Below, one piece after another: positions 11,724-23,544 of a stretch of 64,000 bases of DNA. Origin of the DNA: Desulfocurvus vexinensis DSM 17965 (GTDB lineage: Bacteria > Desulfobacterota > Desulfovibrionia > Desulfovibrionales > Desulfovibrionaceae); the NCBI RefSeq assembly GCF_000519125.1, contig NZ_JAEX01000001.1, forward strand, positions 62,001 to 126,000, read 5' to 3'. The notes below the pieces were generated by a model that saw nothing but the letters and a program-made list of their open reading frames with translations, did no database searches and was not told the origin of the DNA. Both the position numbers and the translations under genes were made by a program. Position 1 is the stretch's first letter; the number at the start of each line of letters is the position of its first letter.

Positions 11724-12950
11724 CTAGGCGCGCTTGTCTTCCGCGTCCAGGTGCAGGAGGTGGCCCATCTTTGTCTTCTTGGTTTCCAGGTAGGTGTGGT
11801 TCCACTGGCAGGCGGTGATCTCCACGGGCACGCGATCCACGACCTCCAGGCCGTAGCCTTCCAGCCCCACGATCTTCTTGGGGTTGTTGGTCATGAGCCG
11901 CATCTTGGTCACGCCCAGGGAGACCAGGATCTGCGCGCCGATGCCGTAGTCGCGCAGGTCGGCCTTGAAGCCGAGCTTGCGGTTGGCCTCCACGGTGTCG
12001 TAGCCCTCGTCCTGCAGGGCGTAGGCCCGGATCTTGTTGCACAGGCCGATGCCCCGGCCCTCCTGGCGCATGTAGAGCAGCACGCCCTTGCCCTCGGCGG
12101 CGATCATCTGCATGGCCGCCTGGAGCTGGCCGCCGCAGTCGCAGCGCATGGAGCCCAGCACGTCGCCGGTCAGGCATTCGCTGTGCACGCGCACCAGCAC
12201 CGGCTCGCCGGGGGTGATCTTGCCCATGACCAGGGCCAGGTGCTCCTTGCCGTCCACCTGCGAGAGGTAGGCGTGGGCCGTGAACTCGCCGCCGTAGCAC
12301 GAGGGCAGCCGCGCCTCGGCCACCTTGTCCACGGCCATGTTGCCGAACTTCATGCGGTATTCGATGAGGTCGCGGATGGTGGCGATCTTGAGATCGTGCT
12401 TCTTGGCGAACTCCACGAGGTCGGGCATGCGGGCCATGTTGCCGTCCTCGCGCATGATCTCGCAGATGACCCCGGCGGGGCGCAGCCCGGCCAGCTTGGC
12501 CAGGTCCACGCTGCCCTCGGTCTGCCCGGCGCGGGCCAGGACCCCGGCGGGGTTGGCGCGCAGGGGGAAGACGTGCCCGGGGGTCACGATGTCCTCGGGG
12601 CTCACGGTGTCGCTGATGGCCGTGAGGATGGTGGTGGAGCGGTCGTAGGCCGAGATGCCCGTGGTCACGCCCCGGCGGGCCTCGATGGACACCGTGAACG
12701 GCGTGCCGTAGCCCGACTCGTTCTTGGTGGTCATCATCGGCAGTTGCAGGCGCTCCACCAGCGGCGGGGCCATGGACAGGCAGATCAGCCCGCGCCCGTG
12801 GGTGGCCATGAAGTTGATGGCCTCGGGCGTGGCGAATTCGGCGGCGATGGTCAGGTCGCCCTCGTTTTCCCGGTCCTCGTCGTCCACAAGAATGATCATC
12901 CGCCCCTTGCGGATTTCCTCGATGGCCTCCTCGGCCTTGACGATGGGCAT
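11724..12950 (-). CDS. ribBA: Bifunctional 3,4-dihydroxy-2-butanone 4-phosphate synthase / GTP cyclohydrolase II
   Basis: Supplies both precursors of riboflavin. The N-terminal RibB domain (about 1-200) carries [10 protein letters not shown] and [16 protein letters not shown]. The C-terminal RibA domain (about 205-400) has the zinc site in [19 protein letters not shown] and the catalytic RQEGRGIGL motif. Length 408 is normal for the fusion. It sits between ribE (52 bases upstream) and ribH; no FMN riboswitch is evident in the gaps before it. Confidence 0.98.
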   Translation of the reverse strand: MPIVKAEEAIEEIRKGRMIILVDDEDRENEGDLTIAAEFATPEAINFMATHGRGLICLSMAPPLVERLQLPMMTTKNESGYGTPFTVSIEARRGVTTGISAYDRSTTILTAISDTVSPEDIVTPGHVFPLRANPAGVLARAGQTEGSVDLAKLAGLRPAGVICEIMREDGNMARMPDLVEFAKKHDLKIATIRDLIEYRMKFGNMAVDKVAEARLPSCYGGEFTAHAYLSQVDGKEHLALVMGKITPGEPVLVRVHSECLTGDVLGSMRCDCGGQLQAAMQMIAAEGKGVLLYMRQEGRGIGLCNKIRAYALQDEGYDTVEANRKLGFKADLRDYGIGAQILVSLGVTKMRLMTNNPKKIVGLEGYGLEVVDRVPVEITACQWNHTYLETKKTKMGHLLHLDAEDKRA

Positions 12951-13002
12951 GTGTGGTGTCCTCGCGAGGGGCGGGCGGTGCGCCCGGCCCCGGTGTGTCG
13001 TA

Positions 13003-13668
13003 TCAGAATCCGTGCCTGCGCAGGAAGTCCTCGGTGATGGCGCCGCCCGGGGCGTCGGCCCCGGGGGCCCCGCCCCGCGCGGCCCAGGGGCCGAGCATAC
13101 GCTGCACGTACTTGCCGATCAAGTCCGTCTCCATGTTCACGCGCCGCCCCGGCGCCCAGGCGGCGATGGTCGTCACCCGCCGGGTTTCGGGGATGACGTT
13201 GACCTCCAGCCAGTCGTCGCCGCAGGCGTTGACGGTCAGGCTCACGCCGTCCAGGGCCACGGAGCCCTTGGGGATGACCTGGGCCCCGAAGGCGGCGGGA
13301 AACGCCAGCCGGTAGACCATGGATTCGCCCGCCGGGCTGGCGGCGGCCACCTCGGCCAGGCAGTCCACATGGCCGGAGACCAGATGCCCGCCCAGGCGGT
13401 CGCCCAGGGCCAGGGCGCGCTCCAGGTTGACCGTGGCGCCCGTGCGCAGCGCGCCCAGGCTGGTCACGCGCAGGGTCTCGGCGGAGGCGTAGGCCGAGAA
13501 CCAGTCCGGCCCGAAGGCCTCCACCGTCAGGCAGGCGCCGTTGACGGCGATGCTCTCGCCGCGCGTGAAGCCGCCCATGGCCGCCGGGGCCACGCGCAGG
13601 CGCGTCTGGGCGCCGCGCGGCTCCAGGCCGGTCACCGTGCCGGTGCATTCCACCAGTCCCGTGAACAT
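13003..13668 (-). CDS. ribE: Riboflavin synthase, alpha chain
   Basis: Final step: dismutates two 6,7-dimethyl-8-ribityllumazine molecules into riboflavin. The 221-residue protein shows the two repeated lumazine-binding barrels: the first opens with [12 protein letters not shown] and contains [13 protein letters not shown]; the second has [14 protein letters not shown] and [14 protein letters not shown]. The gene starts one base after the ribD stop, so the two are almost certainly co-translated. Confidence 0.97.
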   Translation of the reverse strand: MFTGLVECTGTVTGLEPRGAQTRLRVAPAAMGGFTRGESIAVNGACLTVEAFGPDWFSAYASAETLRVTSLGALRTGATVNLERALALGDRLGGHLVSGHVDCLAEVAAASPAGESMVYRLAFPAAFGAQVIPKGSVALDGVSLTVNACGDDWLEVNVIPETRRVTTIAAWAPGRRVNMETDLIGKYVQRMLGPWAARGGAPGADAPGGAITEDFLRRHGF

Positions 13669-13669
13669 G

Positions 13670-14821
13670 CTAGCCGTCCTCCCGGGGGCGGTAGATGAGC
13701 AGAACGTCCTCGCCGCTGGGCCGGGCCTCGGTCCAGCGCAGGGCCAGGGCCTGGTCCATGGTCTGCGGGGCCAGGCCGTCGAACAGCGGCCGGGCCTGCC
13801 CGTCGGCCAGGACCTTGGGGGCCACGAAGAGCCGGAACTCGTCCATAAGCCCCGCGTGCAGGAAACTCAAGGCCAAAGACCCGCCGCCCTCGCACAGCAC
13901 GTACCACGCCGCGCACTCGGCGCGCAGCCGGGCCAGGCCCGCGCCCAGGTTCAGCCCCGGGGCGGCGGGCGCCCCGGCGGACGGCACGGGCGGCAGGGCC
14001 CAGACGCGGCAGCCGCGCGCGCGCAGGGCGTCGGCCCGCCCGCCTGCGGCCCCGGCCTCGTCGGTCCAGAAGATCGTCTCGCCCGGGCGTTCGCGGGTCA
14101 GGGCGCAGTCGTCCGGCCCGGGCAGGGCGCGGGTGACCACCACGGCCAGGGGCTGGGGCCCGGGGGCGGGCACGTCGCCGGGCAGGCGCACGGTGAGCCG
14201 GGGGTCGTCGGCGCGCAGGGTGCCCCCGCCGACGATGACCGCCTGGCAGCGCGCGCGCAGGGCGTGGACCGCCGCGCGCGACTGGGCCCCGCTGACCCAG
14301 CGCGAGTGCCCCGTACGCGTGGCGATGCGCCCGTCCAGGGTGCCGGCCAGTTTGAGGTAGACGTAGGGCCGGTCCGTGCGCTGCCAGACCAGGAAATCCG
14401 CCACGAGGTCGCGGCACAGGGCCTCTTCCACCCCCAGGCGCACGGCCACGCCGTGGGCGCGCAAAAAGTCCGCCCCGCCCCCGGCCACGGGGTTGGGGTC
14501 GGCCATGCCCGCCACCACCTCGCGCACCCCCGCTTCCAGGATGGCCCGGGTGCAGGGCGGGGTCTTGCCCTGGTGGTTGCAGGGCTCCAGGGTCACGTAG
14601 AGGGTGCAGCCTGCCGGGTCCACGCCCTTGGCCCGGGCGTCGGCCAGGCACTGCGGCTCGGCGTGGGGCCCGCCGTAGCGCTGGTGCCAGCCCTGCGCCA
14701 GCACCTCGCCCCCGCGCACGAGCAGCGCGCCCACGCAGGGGTTGGGGGCCGTGGCGCCCCGGCCCAGGCGGGCCAGGGCCGCCGCCTGGCGCATGAAGTC
14801 CTCGTGGCTAGGGGCGTGCAT
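13670..14821 (-). CDS. ribD: Bifunctional riboflavin biosynthesis deaminase/reductase
   Basis: Second and third steps after GTP cyclohydrolase. The N-terminal cytidine-deaminase-like domain (about 1-145) has the zinc ligands in PHAEPQCLA and [12 protein letters not shown]. The reductase domain (about 150-383) begins [15 protein letters not shown] and includes [13 protein letters not shown] and the [12 protein letters not shown] segment. Its first 14 bases overlap the end of the upstream dCMP deaminase gene, another sign of coupling. Confidence 0.97.
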   Translation of the reverse strand: MHAPSHEDFMRQAAALARLGRGATAPNPCVGALLVRGGEVLAQGWHQRYGGPHAEPQCLADARAKGVDPAGCTLYVTLEPCNHQGKTPPCTRAILEAGVREVVAGMADPNPVAGGGADFLRAHGVAVRLGVEEALCRDLVADFLVWQRTDRPYVYLKLAGTLDGRIATRTGHSRWVSGAQSRAAVHALRARCQAVIVGGGTLRADDPRLTVRLPGDVPAPGPQPLAVVVTRALPGPDDCALTRERPGETIFWTDEAGAAGGRADALRARGCRVWALPPVPSAGAPAAPGLNLGAGLARLRAECAAWYVLCEGGGSLALSFLHAGLMDEFRLFVAPKVLADGQARPLFDGLAPQTMDQALALRWTEARPSGEDVLLIYRPREDG

Positions 14822-15266
14822 AGGCGATGCGCGTGAAGGTCACGCCGGAGTCGGCCATCATCCGTTCGGCCAGGGGGTCGGGGTAGGCCTCGGCGAAAAA
14901 GACGTTCACCACCTGGGCGTTGATGAGCATCTTGGTGCAGATGAGGCAGGGCTGGGTGGTACAGTAGATGTCCGCGCCGCGGATGCTCACGCCGTGCAGG
15001 GCGGCCTGGATGATCACGTTCTGCTCGGCGTGCAGGCCGCGGCAGATTTCGTGGCGCTGGCCCGAGGGCACGCCGAGTTCCTCGCGCAGGCAGCCGATGT
15101 CCAGGCAGTGGGGCGTGTCGCTGGGCGCGCCGTTGTAGCCCGTGGCCAGGATGCGCTTGTCGCGCACGGCCACGGCGCCGACCTTGCGCCGGGTGCAGGT
15201 GGAGCGCTCGGCCACCAGGTAGGTGATGCCCATGAAATAGTCGGGCCAGGACATTCGCGTGTGCAT
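14808..15266 (-). CDS. Deoxycytidylate (dCMP) deaminase, ComEB-like
   Basis: Zinc enzyme converting dCMP to dUMP for thymidylate synthesis. The 152-residue protein has the zinc and catalytic motifs as [10 protein letters not shown] (His and catalytic Glu) and [11 protein letters not shown] (two Cys), and an N-terminal [11 protein letters not shown] segment typical of the dCMP branch. ATG 15266 ([11 protein letters not shown]) has GGAGG before it; an internal ATG at 15254 is a possible alternative. It overlaps ribD and follows glyA in the same direction. Confidence 0.93.
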   Translation of the reverse strand: MHTRMSWPDYFMGITYLVAERSTCTRRKVGAVAVRDKRILATGYNGAPSDTPHCLDIGCLREELGVPSGQRHEICRGLHAEQNVIIQAALHGVSIRGADIYCTTQPCLICTKMLINAQVVNVFFAEAYPDPLAERMMADSGVTFTRIAYARP

Positions 15267-15335
15267 GTGCCTCCACCTCCGGGCCCGGGGGCCGGGGGGC
15301 TTGATGTCAATGCGCGGCCCGGGTGCCGGGTCCGC

Positions 15336-15363
15336 GCGCCGGGGCGGGGGGCCGCCCCGGCGC
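15336..15363. other. Perfect 12-bp hairpin in the glyA / dCMP deaminase gap
   Basis: GCGCCGGGGCGG and its exact complement CCGCCCCGGCGC enclose a four-base GGGG loop. No U tract follows in either direction, so it is more likely a transcript-stability or attenuation structure than a full terminator. Confidence 0.5.
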
Positions 15364-15375
15364 GGGCCGGGCGCG

Positions 15376-16617
<1,242 letters not shown>

Positions 16618-16675
16618 CGCGGTTTCCTTCCTTGATGCTCTGTTGCGCGGGCCCTGCGGGCCCGTGGCGGGCCCG

Positions 16676-17920
<1,245 letters not shown>

Positions 17921-18043
17921 ACGTCCTCGCTTGAGCCCTGTGGGGCGGCTCATCGGGGTGGGGTTGACGGAGAAAACGGAAGCGTCTCATGACCCTGCCC
18001 GGGCCACAAGACGCTCCGCGAAGGGCAGCGGCAGGGCGTGGCC

Positions 18044-18274
18044 CTACTTGTTGTTGGCGATGTAGTCGATGGCGTCCTGCACCTTGACGAGCTTCTGGGC
18101 CTCGTCGTCGTCGATCTCGATGCCGAACTCCTCTTCCATGGCCATGATCAGCTCGGTCAGGTCCAGGGAGTCGGCGCCCAGGTCCTCGACGAAGGAGGCG
18201 TCGTTGTTCACTTCGTCGGCGGAAACGCCCAGCTGGTCCACGATGATTTCTTTGACTTTGGCTTCGACGGACAT
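18044..18274 (-). CDS. acpP: Acyl carrier protein
   Basis: A 76-residue acidic four-helix protein carrying growing acyl chains on 4'-phosphopantetheine. The attachment Ser is in [11 protein letters not shown] (about residue 36). ATG 18274 is preceded by a strong GGAGGAA site. It lies between fabG and fabF, the standard fatty-acid gene order. Confidence 0.98.
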   Translation of the reverse strand: MSVEAKVKEIIVDQLGVSADEVNNDASFVEDLGADSLDLTELIMAMEEEFGIEIDDDEAQKLVKVQDAIDYIANNK

Positions 18275-18333
18275 GGTTCCTCCAGTCTTCAATTTTTTTG
18301 TGTGGCGGATTGTGCCCGCCGTTTGCTTCGGGT

Positions 18334-19077
18334 CTACATGTACATGCCGCCGGTGACCGACAGGCACTGGCCCGTCATGTACGCGGCGGCGTCGGAAACG
18401 AGGAAGGAGACGACCCCGGCGATGTCTTCGGGGCTGCCCAGGCGCTTCAGGGGGATGCGCTCGAGCATCATCTCGGTGATTTTTTCGGGCAGCTCGGCGG
18501 TCATGTCCGTGGCGATGAAGCCCGGGGCCACGGCGTTGACGGTGACCCCGCGCGGGGCCAGCTCCAGGGCGGCGGTCTTGGTCAGGCCGATGAGCCCGGC
18601 CTTGGAGGCCACGTAGTTGGCCTGGCCCGCGTTGCCCATCTGGCCGACCACCGAGGCCATGTTGACGATGCGCCCGGCGCGCTGGCGGCCCATGATCTTG
18701 GCGGCCTCGCGCAGGCAGGCGAAGGCGCCGGAGAGGTTCACGCCGAGCACGGCGTCCCAGTCCTCGTCCTTCATGCGGATGAGCAGGCCGTCGCGGGTCA
18801 TGCCCGCGTTGTTGACCAGCGCGGCGAGGTGGACCTTGTCCTTGATGTGCTCGGCGAAGAAGGCGGCGATGGCCGCGCGGTCGCCCTGGTCCAGCCGGAA
18901 GGCCCGGGCGGAGCCCCCGGCGGCCTCGATCTCGGCCACGGTGCGCTCGGCCTCTTCGGGGCGGCTCACATAGGTCAGGTAGACCTGGAAGCCGTCGGCC
19001 CCCAGGTGCAGGGCGCAGGCCTTGCCGATGCCCCGCGAGCCGCCGGTAACGAGTGCTGTCTTGGGAAGATCGCTCAT
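18334..19077 (-). CDS. fabG: 3-oxoacyl-[acyl-carrier-protein] reductase
   Basis: NADPH-dependent short-chain dehydrogenase reducing 3-oxoacyl-ACP. The cofactor motif [10 protein letters not shown] lies near the start, followed by [11 protein letters not shown], the catalytic Ser in [15 protein letters not shown] and the YVASKAG catalytic Tyr/Lys. Length 247 is typical. It sits between fabH and acpP. Confidence 0.97.
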   Translation of the reverse strand: MSDLPKTALVTGGSRGIGKACALHLGADGFQVYLTYVSRPEEAERTVAEIEAAGGSARAFRLDQGDRAAIAAFFAEHIKDKVHLAALVNNAGMTRDGLLIRMKDEDWDAVLGVNLSGAFACLREAAKIMGRQRAGRIVNMASVVGQMGNAGQANYVASKAGLIGLTKTAALELAPRGVTVNAVAPGFIATDMTAELPEKITEMMLERIPLKRLGSPEDIAGVVSFLVSDAAAYMTGQCLSVTGGMYM

Positions 19078-19250
19078 GGTGTGGTCTGTCCGGGCTCGGG
19101 CCCGCGTCTGGCCGCGCCCGGGGCGCGAGGGGTTGTCCGGTTCGCCTCGAAGCCGTGTTTGTAGCGTAAATCAACGGCGGGGGCAACAGGAGTCTTGGGC
19201 ATGAATGTCCTGTTATTCCAGGCTTTGGCAAACATCATTGCGGGCGCAGT

Positions 19251-20231
19251 TTAAAATTGGAGCAGCACCGCGCCCCAGGTGAACCCGGAGCCGAAGGTCG
19301 TCAGCAGCACGCGCTGGCCGGGGCCGAAGGTGCCGTCGGCGCAGCCCTCGGCCAGGGCGATGCCCACGCTGGCGGCGGACGTGTTGCCGTAGCGCTGCAC
19401 GTTGGCGAAGACCTTCTCGGCGGGCAGGTCGAGCTTCTTGCCCACGGCCTCGATGATGCGCAAATTGGCCTGATGGGCCACGAACATGTCCAGGTCGTCC
19501 ACGCCCAGGCCGTGGCGGGCGAGCATGCGCTGGCACACGTCGGTCATGCTGCGCACGGCGACCTTGAAGACCTCGCGCCCGTTCATCTGGATGAAGAAGT
19601 CCTCACCCACGGGCTCGCCCAGGGTATAGGGCCGGGCCGAGCCGCCGCCCAGGATGGTCAGCAGCTCCCCGTACTGGCCGTCGGATTCCAGCAGGGCGTC
19701 GATGATCTCCACGCCGCGCCCGGATTTCTCGCCGCACACGATGGCCGCCCCGGCCCCGTCGCCGAAGAGCACGCAGGTGGTGCGGTCGGCCCAGTTGACG
19801 CGCGAGGAGAGCACCTCGGAGGCCACCACCAGCACCACGGCCCTGGGGTCCAGGGTGACCAGGGCCCGGGCGGTCTGCAGGCTGTAGAGGTAGCCGGAGC
19901 AGGCGGCGTTGAGGTCCACGGCCATGCGCCCGCGCAGGTCGAGCTTGCGGGCGATCTGGGTGGCGGTGTTGGGGCAGTAGGAGTCGGGGGTGCAGGTGGC
20001 GCACAGGATGTGCGTCACGGCGTCCGCGGTCAGCCCGGCGTCGGCCAGGGCCGCGCGGGCGGCCTGGGCGCCCAGGTCCGAGGTCAGCTCGCCCTGGCTG
20101 ATGTGGCGCTGGCGGATGCCCGTGCGGGTGACGATCCACTCGTCGCTGGTGTCCACGCGCTGTTCCAGGTCGTGGTTGGTGACGGTGTGCGCGGGAACGT
20201 GGAATCCGACTCCGCAAATATATGCTGGCAT
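19251..20231 (-). CDS. fabH: 3-oxoacyl-[acyl-carrier-protein] synthase III
   Basis: Starts fatty-acid synthesis by condensing acetyl-CoA with malonyl-ACP. The catalytic Cys lies in NAACSGYLYSL, the His in FVAHQANLRI and the Asn in QRYGNTSAAS. The ATG at 20231 (MPAYICGVGFHVP) gives 326 residues, matching the family; upstream in-frame sequence is low-complexity. About 100 bases separate it from plsX. Confidence 0.97.
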   Translation of the reverse strand: MPAYICGVGFHVPAHTVTNHDLEQRVDTSDEWIVTRTGIRQRHISQGELTSDLGAQAARAALADAGLTADAVTHILCATCTPDSYCPNTATQIARKLDLRGRMAVDLNAACSGYLYSLQTARALVTLDPRAVVLVVASEVLSSRVNWADRTTCVLFGDGAGAAIVCGEKSGRGVEIIDALLESDGQYGELLTILGGGSARPYTLGEPVGEDFFIQMNGREVFKVAVRSMTDVCQRMLARHGLGVDDLDMFVAHQANLRIIEAVGKKLDLPAEKVFANVQRYGNTSAASVGIALAEGCADGTFGPGQRVLLTTFGSGFTWGAVLLQF

Positions 20232-20331
20232 TGTGGATTGTCCTGATGTTGGCGGCGTGGCGGGCCCGCCCCGGGGCGGGCGGCAGGCGCATGCCCGGCT
20301 GGCCCGTGCGGCCTGGGGCCCGCCCGTCCGG

Positions 20332-21354
20332 CTAGGTCCGGGTGAGGTCCCGGTTCGCCTCGAGGGCCTGGCGGATGTGCTCGTTGGCGCCGCTGGCCAC
20401 GAAGCGCCCGGCCATCTTGACCGCGCTGGAAATGGCCTTGGGGCTGGAGGCGCCGTGGCAGACGATGACGATGCCCTGGAGCCCCAGAAGCGGGGCCCCG
20501 CCGTATTCGGCATAGTCCGCGAAACGGGCGAAGCGCTTGAGGCGGCCCATGGCCAGCAGGGTGCCGATGCGCCCCAGCAGGCTGCCGGTCAGCTCGCGCT
20601 TCAAGACCTTGCCCATGTTGGAGGCCAGGCCTTCGGCCAGCTTGAGGGCCACGTTGCCCACGAACCCGTCGCAGACCACCACGTCCACGTCGCCGGTGAA
20701 GATGTCGCGGCCCTCGACGTTGCCCAGGAAGCGCAGCGGGGAGGCCTTGAGCATCTCGAAGGCTTCCTTGACCTGGGTGTTGCCCTTGCCCTCCTCCTCG
20801 CCGATGGACAGGATGCCCACCCGGGGGGAGTCGTAGCGCAGCACGTCGCGCGCCAGCACGTCGCCCAGAAAGGCGAACTGGAAGAGGTGCTCGGGGCGCG
20901 AGTCCACGTTGGCGCCCACGTCCAGCAGGATCGTGGGGTTCTTCACCGTGGGCAGGATGCCCGCGAACGCGGGGCGCAACACGCCCTTGACCCTGCCGAT
21001 GACGAACATCCCGCAGGCCACGGACGCGCCCGAGTTCCCGGCGCTGACCACGCCATCGGCGCGGCCCTCCTTGACCAGGCGGCAGGCCACCTGGATGGAG
21101 GAATCCTTCTTGCGCCGCAAGACGTCCGACGGCTTGTCGGACATGGCGGCAACCTCCGAGGCGTGGACGATTTCCACGTCCAGCCCGGCGGTGTCGTGGC
21201 GGGCGAGTTCCGCTTCCAGCGCGGTCTGGTCGCCCACCAGCAGCAGGCGCAGGCCCTGCTCACGAGCGGCGGCCAGGGCCCCAGGGACGTTGACCCCGGG
21301 GCCGTGGTCGCCGCCCATGGCGTCCACGGCGATGCGCGGGGTGCTATTCGCCAT
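20332..21354 (-). CDS. plsX: Phosphate acyltransferase PlsX
   Basis: Makes acyl-phosphate from acyl-ACP, feeding PlsY in phospholipid synthesis. The 340-residue protein begins [22 protein letters not shown], the family signature, and contains [14 protein letters not shown] and [15 protein letters not shown]. Its start overlaps the last bases of rpmF by 11, the classic rpmF-plsX-fab arrangement. Confidence 0.97.
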   Translation of the reverse strand: MANSTPRIAVDAMGGDHGPGVNVPGALAAAREQGLRLLLVGDQTALEAELARHDTAGLDVEIVHASEVAAMSDKPSDVLRRKKDSSIQVACRLVKEGRADGVVSAGNSGASVACGMFVIGRVKGVLRPAFAGILPTVKNPTILLDVGANVDSRPEHLFQFAFLGDVLARDVLRYDSPRVGILSIGEEEGKGNTQVKEAFEMLKASPLRFLGNVEGRDIFTGDVDVVVCDGFVGNVALKLAEGLASNMGKVLKRELTGSLLGRIGTLLAMGRLKRFARFADYAEYGGAPLLGLQGIVIVCHGASSPKAISSAVKMAGRFVASGANEHIRQALEANRDLTRT

Positions 21355-21526
21355 TGTCCACGGCGATCATCTGCTTGCCCTTGTACACGCCGCAGCTCGC
21401 GCAGACGCGGTGGGGCACGGTGGGCTCACCGCACTCGCAGTAGATCACGGTGGGCTTGGCGACGTGGTCGTGGGCACGGCGCATGCCCTTCCTGGACTTG
21501 GAGGTCTTCTTTTTGGGAACAGCCAT
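21344..21526 (-). CDS. rpmF: 50S ribosomal protein L32
   Basis: A 60-residue basic ribosomal protein beginning [21 protein letters not shown] zinc-ribbon version is evident from CECGEP and CASCG. It lies between yceD and plsX, overlapping the latter, which is its conserved position in bacteria. Confidence 0.98.
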   Translation of the reverse strand: MAVPKKKTSKSRKGMRRAHDHVAKPTVIYCECGEPTVPHRVCASCGVYKGKQMIAVDNGE

Positions 21527-21589
21527 GGTGGTTTACCTCGTTTGCTCGTATTCGGGCCCGGGGGCCCGTGCGTCCGCCCGGGGGCGGCG

Positions 21590-22120
21590 CTAGTTCTTGC
21601 GTCCGGTGATGGTCAGGCCGCGCAGGGCGGCCAGGCGCTGGTCCCCGCCCTCGGTCTTGCAGGCGCAGGGCTCAAGGTTCAGGTCCGCGCCGCAGGTGGC
21701 GCACAGGCCCTTGCAGCCCGGGGCGCACAGGGGCTTGCCGGGCAGGGCGAGGACGAACTGTTCCCAGAGGACGGCCCCTGCGTCAAGTTCAATTTTTCCG
21801 TCCCGCTCGCGCAGCAGGGGCTGGCCCGCGCCGTCCTCGTCGTCCAGGTCCTCGGAAACCTCGAAGTCCTGGTCGAGGGGGCTGGGGGCGGGCTGGGCGC
21901 AGCGCGCGCAGGGCAGGGTCACCTGTCCCGTGAGCTTGCCGGACATGGTCGCGCCCCGGCCATGGGGCCAGACGCGCACGACCGCCGCCAGGGGCGAGCC
22001 GAAGGCCACGTCCACGCCGAAGGCGGCGGCGGGTTCGGTCCAGATCGCCTGGTCGTCAAACGAAAACTCCCGGCCTTCCGCCGGGATGTCGGAAATGTCC
22101 AGCCAAATGCTTTTTATCAT
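21590..22120 (-). CDS. yceD: YceD / DUF177 family protein
   Basis: A 176-residue protein of the family found before rpmF, linked in other bacteria to 23S rRNA or L32 accumulation. It shows CARCAQP in the middle and a Cys-rich C-terminal part (CAPGCKGLCATCGADL and PCACK), which looks like a zinc site. It is the first gene of the fatty-acid run and has a plausible promoter just upstream. Confidence 0.9.
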   Translation of the reverse strand: MIKSIWLDISDIPAEGREFSFDDQAIWTEPAAAFGVDVAFGSPLAAVVRVWPHGRGATMSGKLTGQVTLPCARCAQPAPSPLDQDFEVSEDLDDEDGAGQPLLRERDGKIELDAGAVLWEQFVLALPGKPLCAPGCKGLCATCGADLNLEPCACKTEGGDQRLAALRGLTITGRKN

Positions 22121-22146
22121 GGTGCTGTGCCTCGCGCGAGGCCCTA

Positions 22147-22174
22147 GGTCTATCCGAAATTGTCACGTTGTCAA
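22147..22174 (-). promoter_or_regulatory. Candidate sigma-70 promoter for yceD-rpmF-plsX-fab
   Basis: On the minus strand a perfect TTGACA (22174-22169) is followed after 16 bases by TAGACC (22152-22147), a weak -10. Transcription would start about 20-25 bases before the yceD ATG at 22120. The -35 is the best in this divergent gap; the weak -10 keeps confidence moderate. Confidence 0.45.
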
Positions 22175-22331
22175 GGCAAAAGCGCTTGCGTTTTCTCCGG
22201 CGAAGATATAAAGAGGCAAATTCGCTGCGGCTGAAAGGCCGATCGGGCCGGGCGGCCCCGGCGGAGCATATCCGAAATCGCGCAGCGGCGGGCCCAGAGC
22301 CACGCCGCCGGGAATAAAGGAGGACCACCCC

Positions 22332-22553
22332 ATGAGCCATACGTGTGACATCTGCGGCAAGCGCCCCCAGGTCGGCAACAACGTCAGCCACGCCAACAAC
22401 AAGACCAAGCGCCGCTTCATGCCCAACCTGCAGCACGTGCGCGTGCAGCTGGACAACGGCTCCGTGCAGCGCATGAACGTCTGCACCCGCTGCATCCGCT
22501 CCGGCGCCGTGGCCAAGCCCGTGGCCAAGGCCCCGGCCCAGGCCGCCTCCTAG
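22332..22553 (+). CDS. rpmB: 50S ribosomal protein L28
   Basis: A 73-residue basic ribosomal protein, [20 protein letters not shown] at the start and the N-terminal Cys pair C5/C8 matched by a second pair in VCTRC, so it is the zinc-binding form. AAAGGAGG ends nine bases before the ATG. It is transcribed alone, divergent from yceD, and ends at a terminator. Confidence 0.97.
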   Translation: MSHTCDICGKRPQVGNNVSHANNKTKRRFMPNLQHVRVQLDNGSVQRMNVCTRCIRSGAVAKPVAKAPAQAAS

Positions 22554-22576
22554 CCCGCGCCAGCGTCCATACCGAC

Positions 22577-22613
22577 GAAAAGGCCCCGCCCGGCAACCCC
22601 GGCGGGGCTTTTC
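22577..22613 (+). terminator. Terminator of rpmB
   Basis: CCCCGCC and GGCGGGG form the core stem around a ten-base loop, flanked by AAAA on the left and CTTTT on the right. It begins 24 bases past the rpmB stop. Confidence 0.85.
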
Positions 22614-22640
22614 GCGTTGTGCGCCGCCCGCTGCGGCGGG

Positions 22641-22830
22641 AAGCCTGGGGACGGTGCGCGTATCCTCCGGGTTGATGAGCCTCCGGCGGCTCAAGGGGCA
22701 CGCCCCTTGAGGATCCCGCATTGGGTGGGCGCGCCGCCACGCCCACCCCGAATGGGATTCTTAAGGGCCCACGGCCCTTAAGCCGCCGGAGGCCAATCAA
22801 CCCCAAGGAGCACGCACCGTCCTCAGGCTT
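22641..22830. repeat. 190-bp imperfect palindrome with three internal hairpins (REP/MITE-like)
   Basis: The left edge (AAGCCTGGGGACGGTGCG) and the right edge read backwards (AAGCCTGAGGACGGTGCG) match with one difference, and the match continues inward through TTGATKRGCCTCCGGCGGCT for about 50 bases. Inside are two side hairpins, at 22690-22711 (CTCAAGGGG/CCCCTTGAG, perfect) and 22761-22781 (TTAAGGGCC/GGCCCTTAA, perfect), and a central one around GGGTGGGCG/CGCCCACCC. Folded, it is a cloverleaf or cruciform. It contains no convincing gene and lies between the rpmB terminator and the NeuD-like gene. Confidence 0.8.
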
Positions 22831-22851
22831 CTCTCTCCGCGCGCCTCCGCG

Positions 22852-23514
22852 CTAGTAGTAGCGTTCGCCGGGCTCGCGCCCGCGCACGGCCCGCGCCGGG
22901 ATGCCCAGGGCCACCACCCGCGCGGGCACGTCGCGCACGGCCACGGCGCCCGCGCCCAGCACGGCGTGTTCGCCCACGGTCACGCCGTGGATCACCGAGG
23001 CTCCGAGGCCCACATGGGCGAAGGCGCCCACGCGCGCGTTGCCGCCAAGCACCGCCCCGGGGCCCAGGCTGGCGTAGTCGTCCAGCACCCCGTCGTGGTC
23101 CAGCATGGCGCCGGTATTGACGATGCAGTGGCGCCCCACGCGCGCGTCGGGCCCGAGCACGGCTCCGGGCATGACCACGCTGCCCGGGCCGACCTCGGCG
23201 CCCCGGGCCACGCTGGCTGCCGGGTGCACCGCCGTGGCGAAGGCCAGCTCCGGGGCCAGGGTCTGGGCGCGCTCCACCACCCGGGCGCGCACGGCGTTGT
23301 CGCCCACGGCCACCAGCAGCGCGCGCACCCCGTGGGCCCGGGCCAGCTCGGCCAGGGCGGCCTCGTCGCCCAGCACCGGGCAGCCGAAGTGCACGGCCCC
23401 GGCGGGCAACCGGGCGTCGATGAGCCCCGCCACGCGCCAGCGGCCCTGGCGTTCCACGATGTCGATGACCACCTTGGCGTGGCCCGACGCGCCGATGATG
23501 AAGATGGCGTCCAC
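22852..23514 (-). CDS. NeuD/PglD-type sugar O/N-acyltransferase
   Basis: A 220-residue protein with an N-terminal Rossmann-like part (IFIIGASGHAKVVIDI, the NeuD/PglD signature) and a C-terminal left-handed beta-helix of hexapeptide repeats (ASVARGAEVGPGSVVMPGAVLGPDA onward), ending VALGIPARAVRG. Family members acetylate sialic acids or UDP-4-amino sugars using acetyl-CoA. It is on the opposite strand and separated by gltX from the glycan cluster, yet is the only separate acetyltransferase near it, so it may supply the LegH/PglD-type step. This link is an inference. Confidence 0.85.
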   Translation of the reverse strand: MDAIFIIGASGHAKVVIDIVERQGRWRVAGLIDARLPAGAVHFGCPVLGDEAALAELARAHGVRALLVAVGDNAVRARVVERAQTLAPELAFATAVHPAASVARGAEVGPGSVVMPGAVLGPDARVGRHCIVNTGAMLDHDGVLDDYASLGPGAVLGGNARVGAFAHVGLGASVIHGVTVGEHAVLGAGAVAVRDVPARVVALGIPARAVRGREPGERYY

Positions 23515-23544
23515 GCGGCCTCCGGGGTTGCGGGGGGTGCGGGG

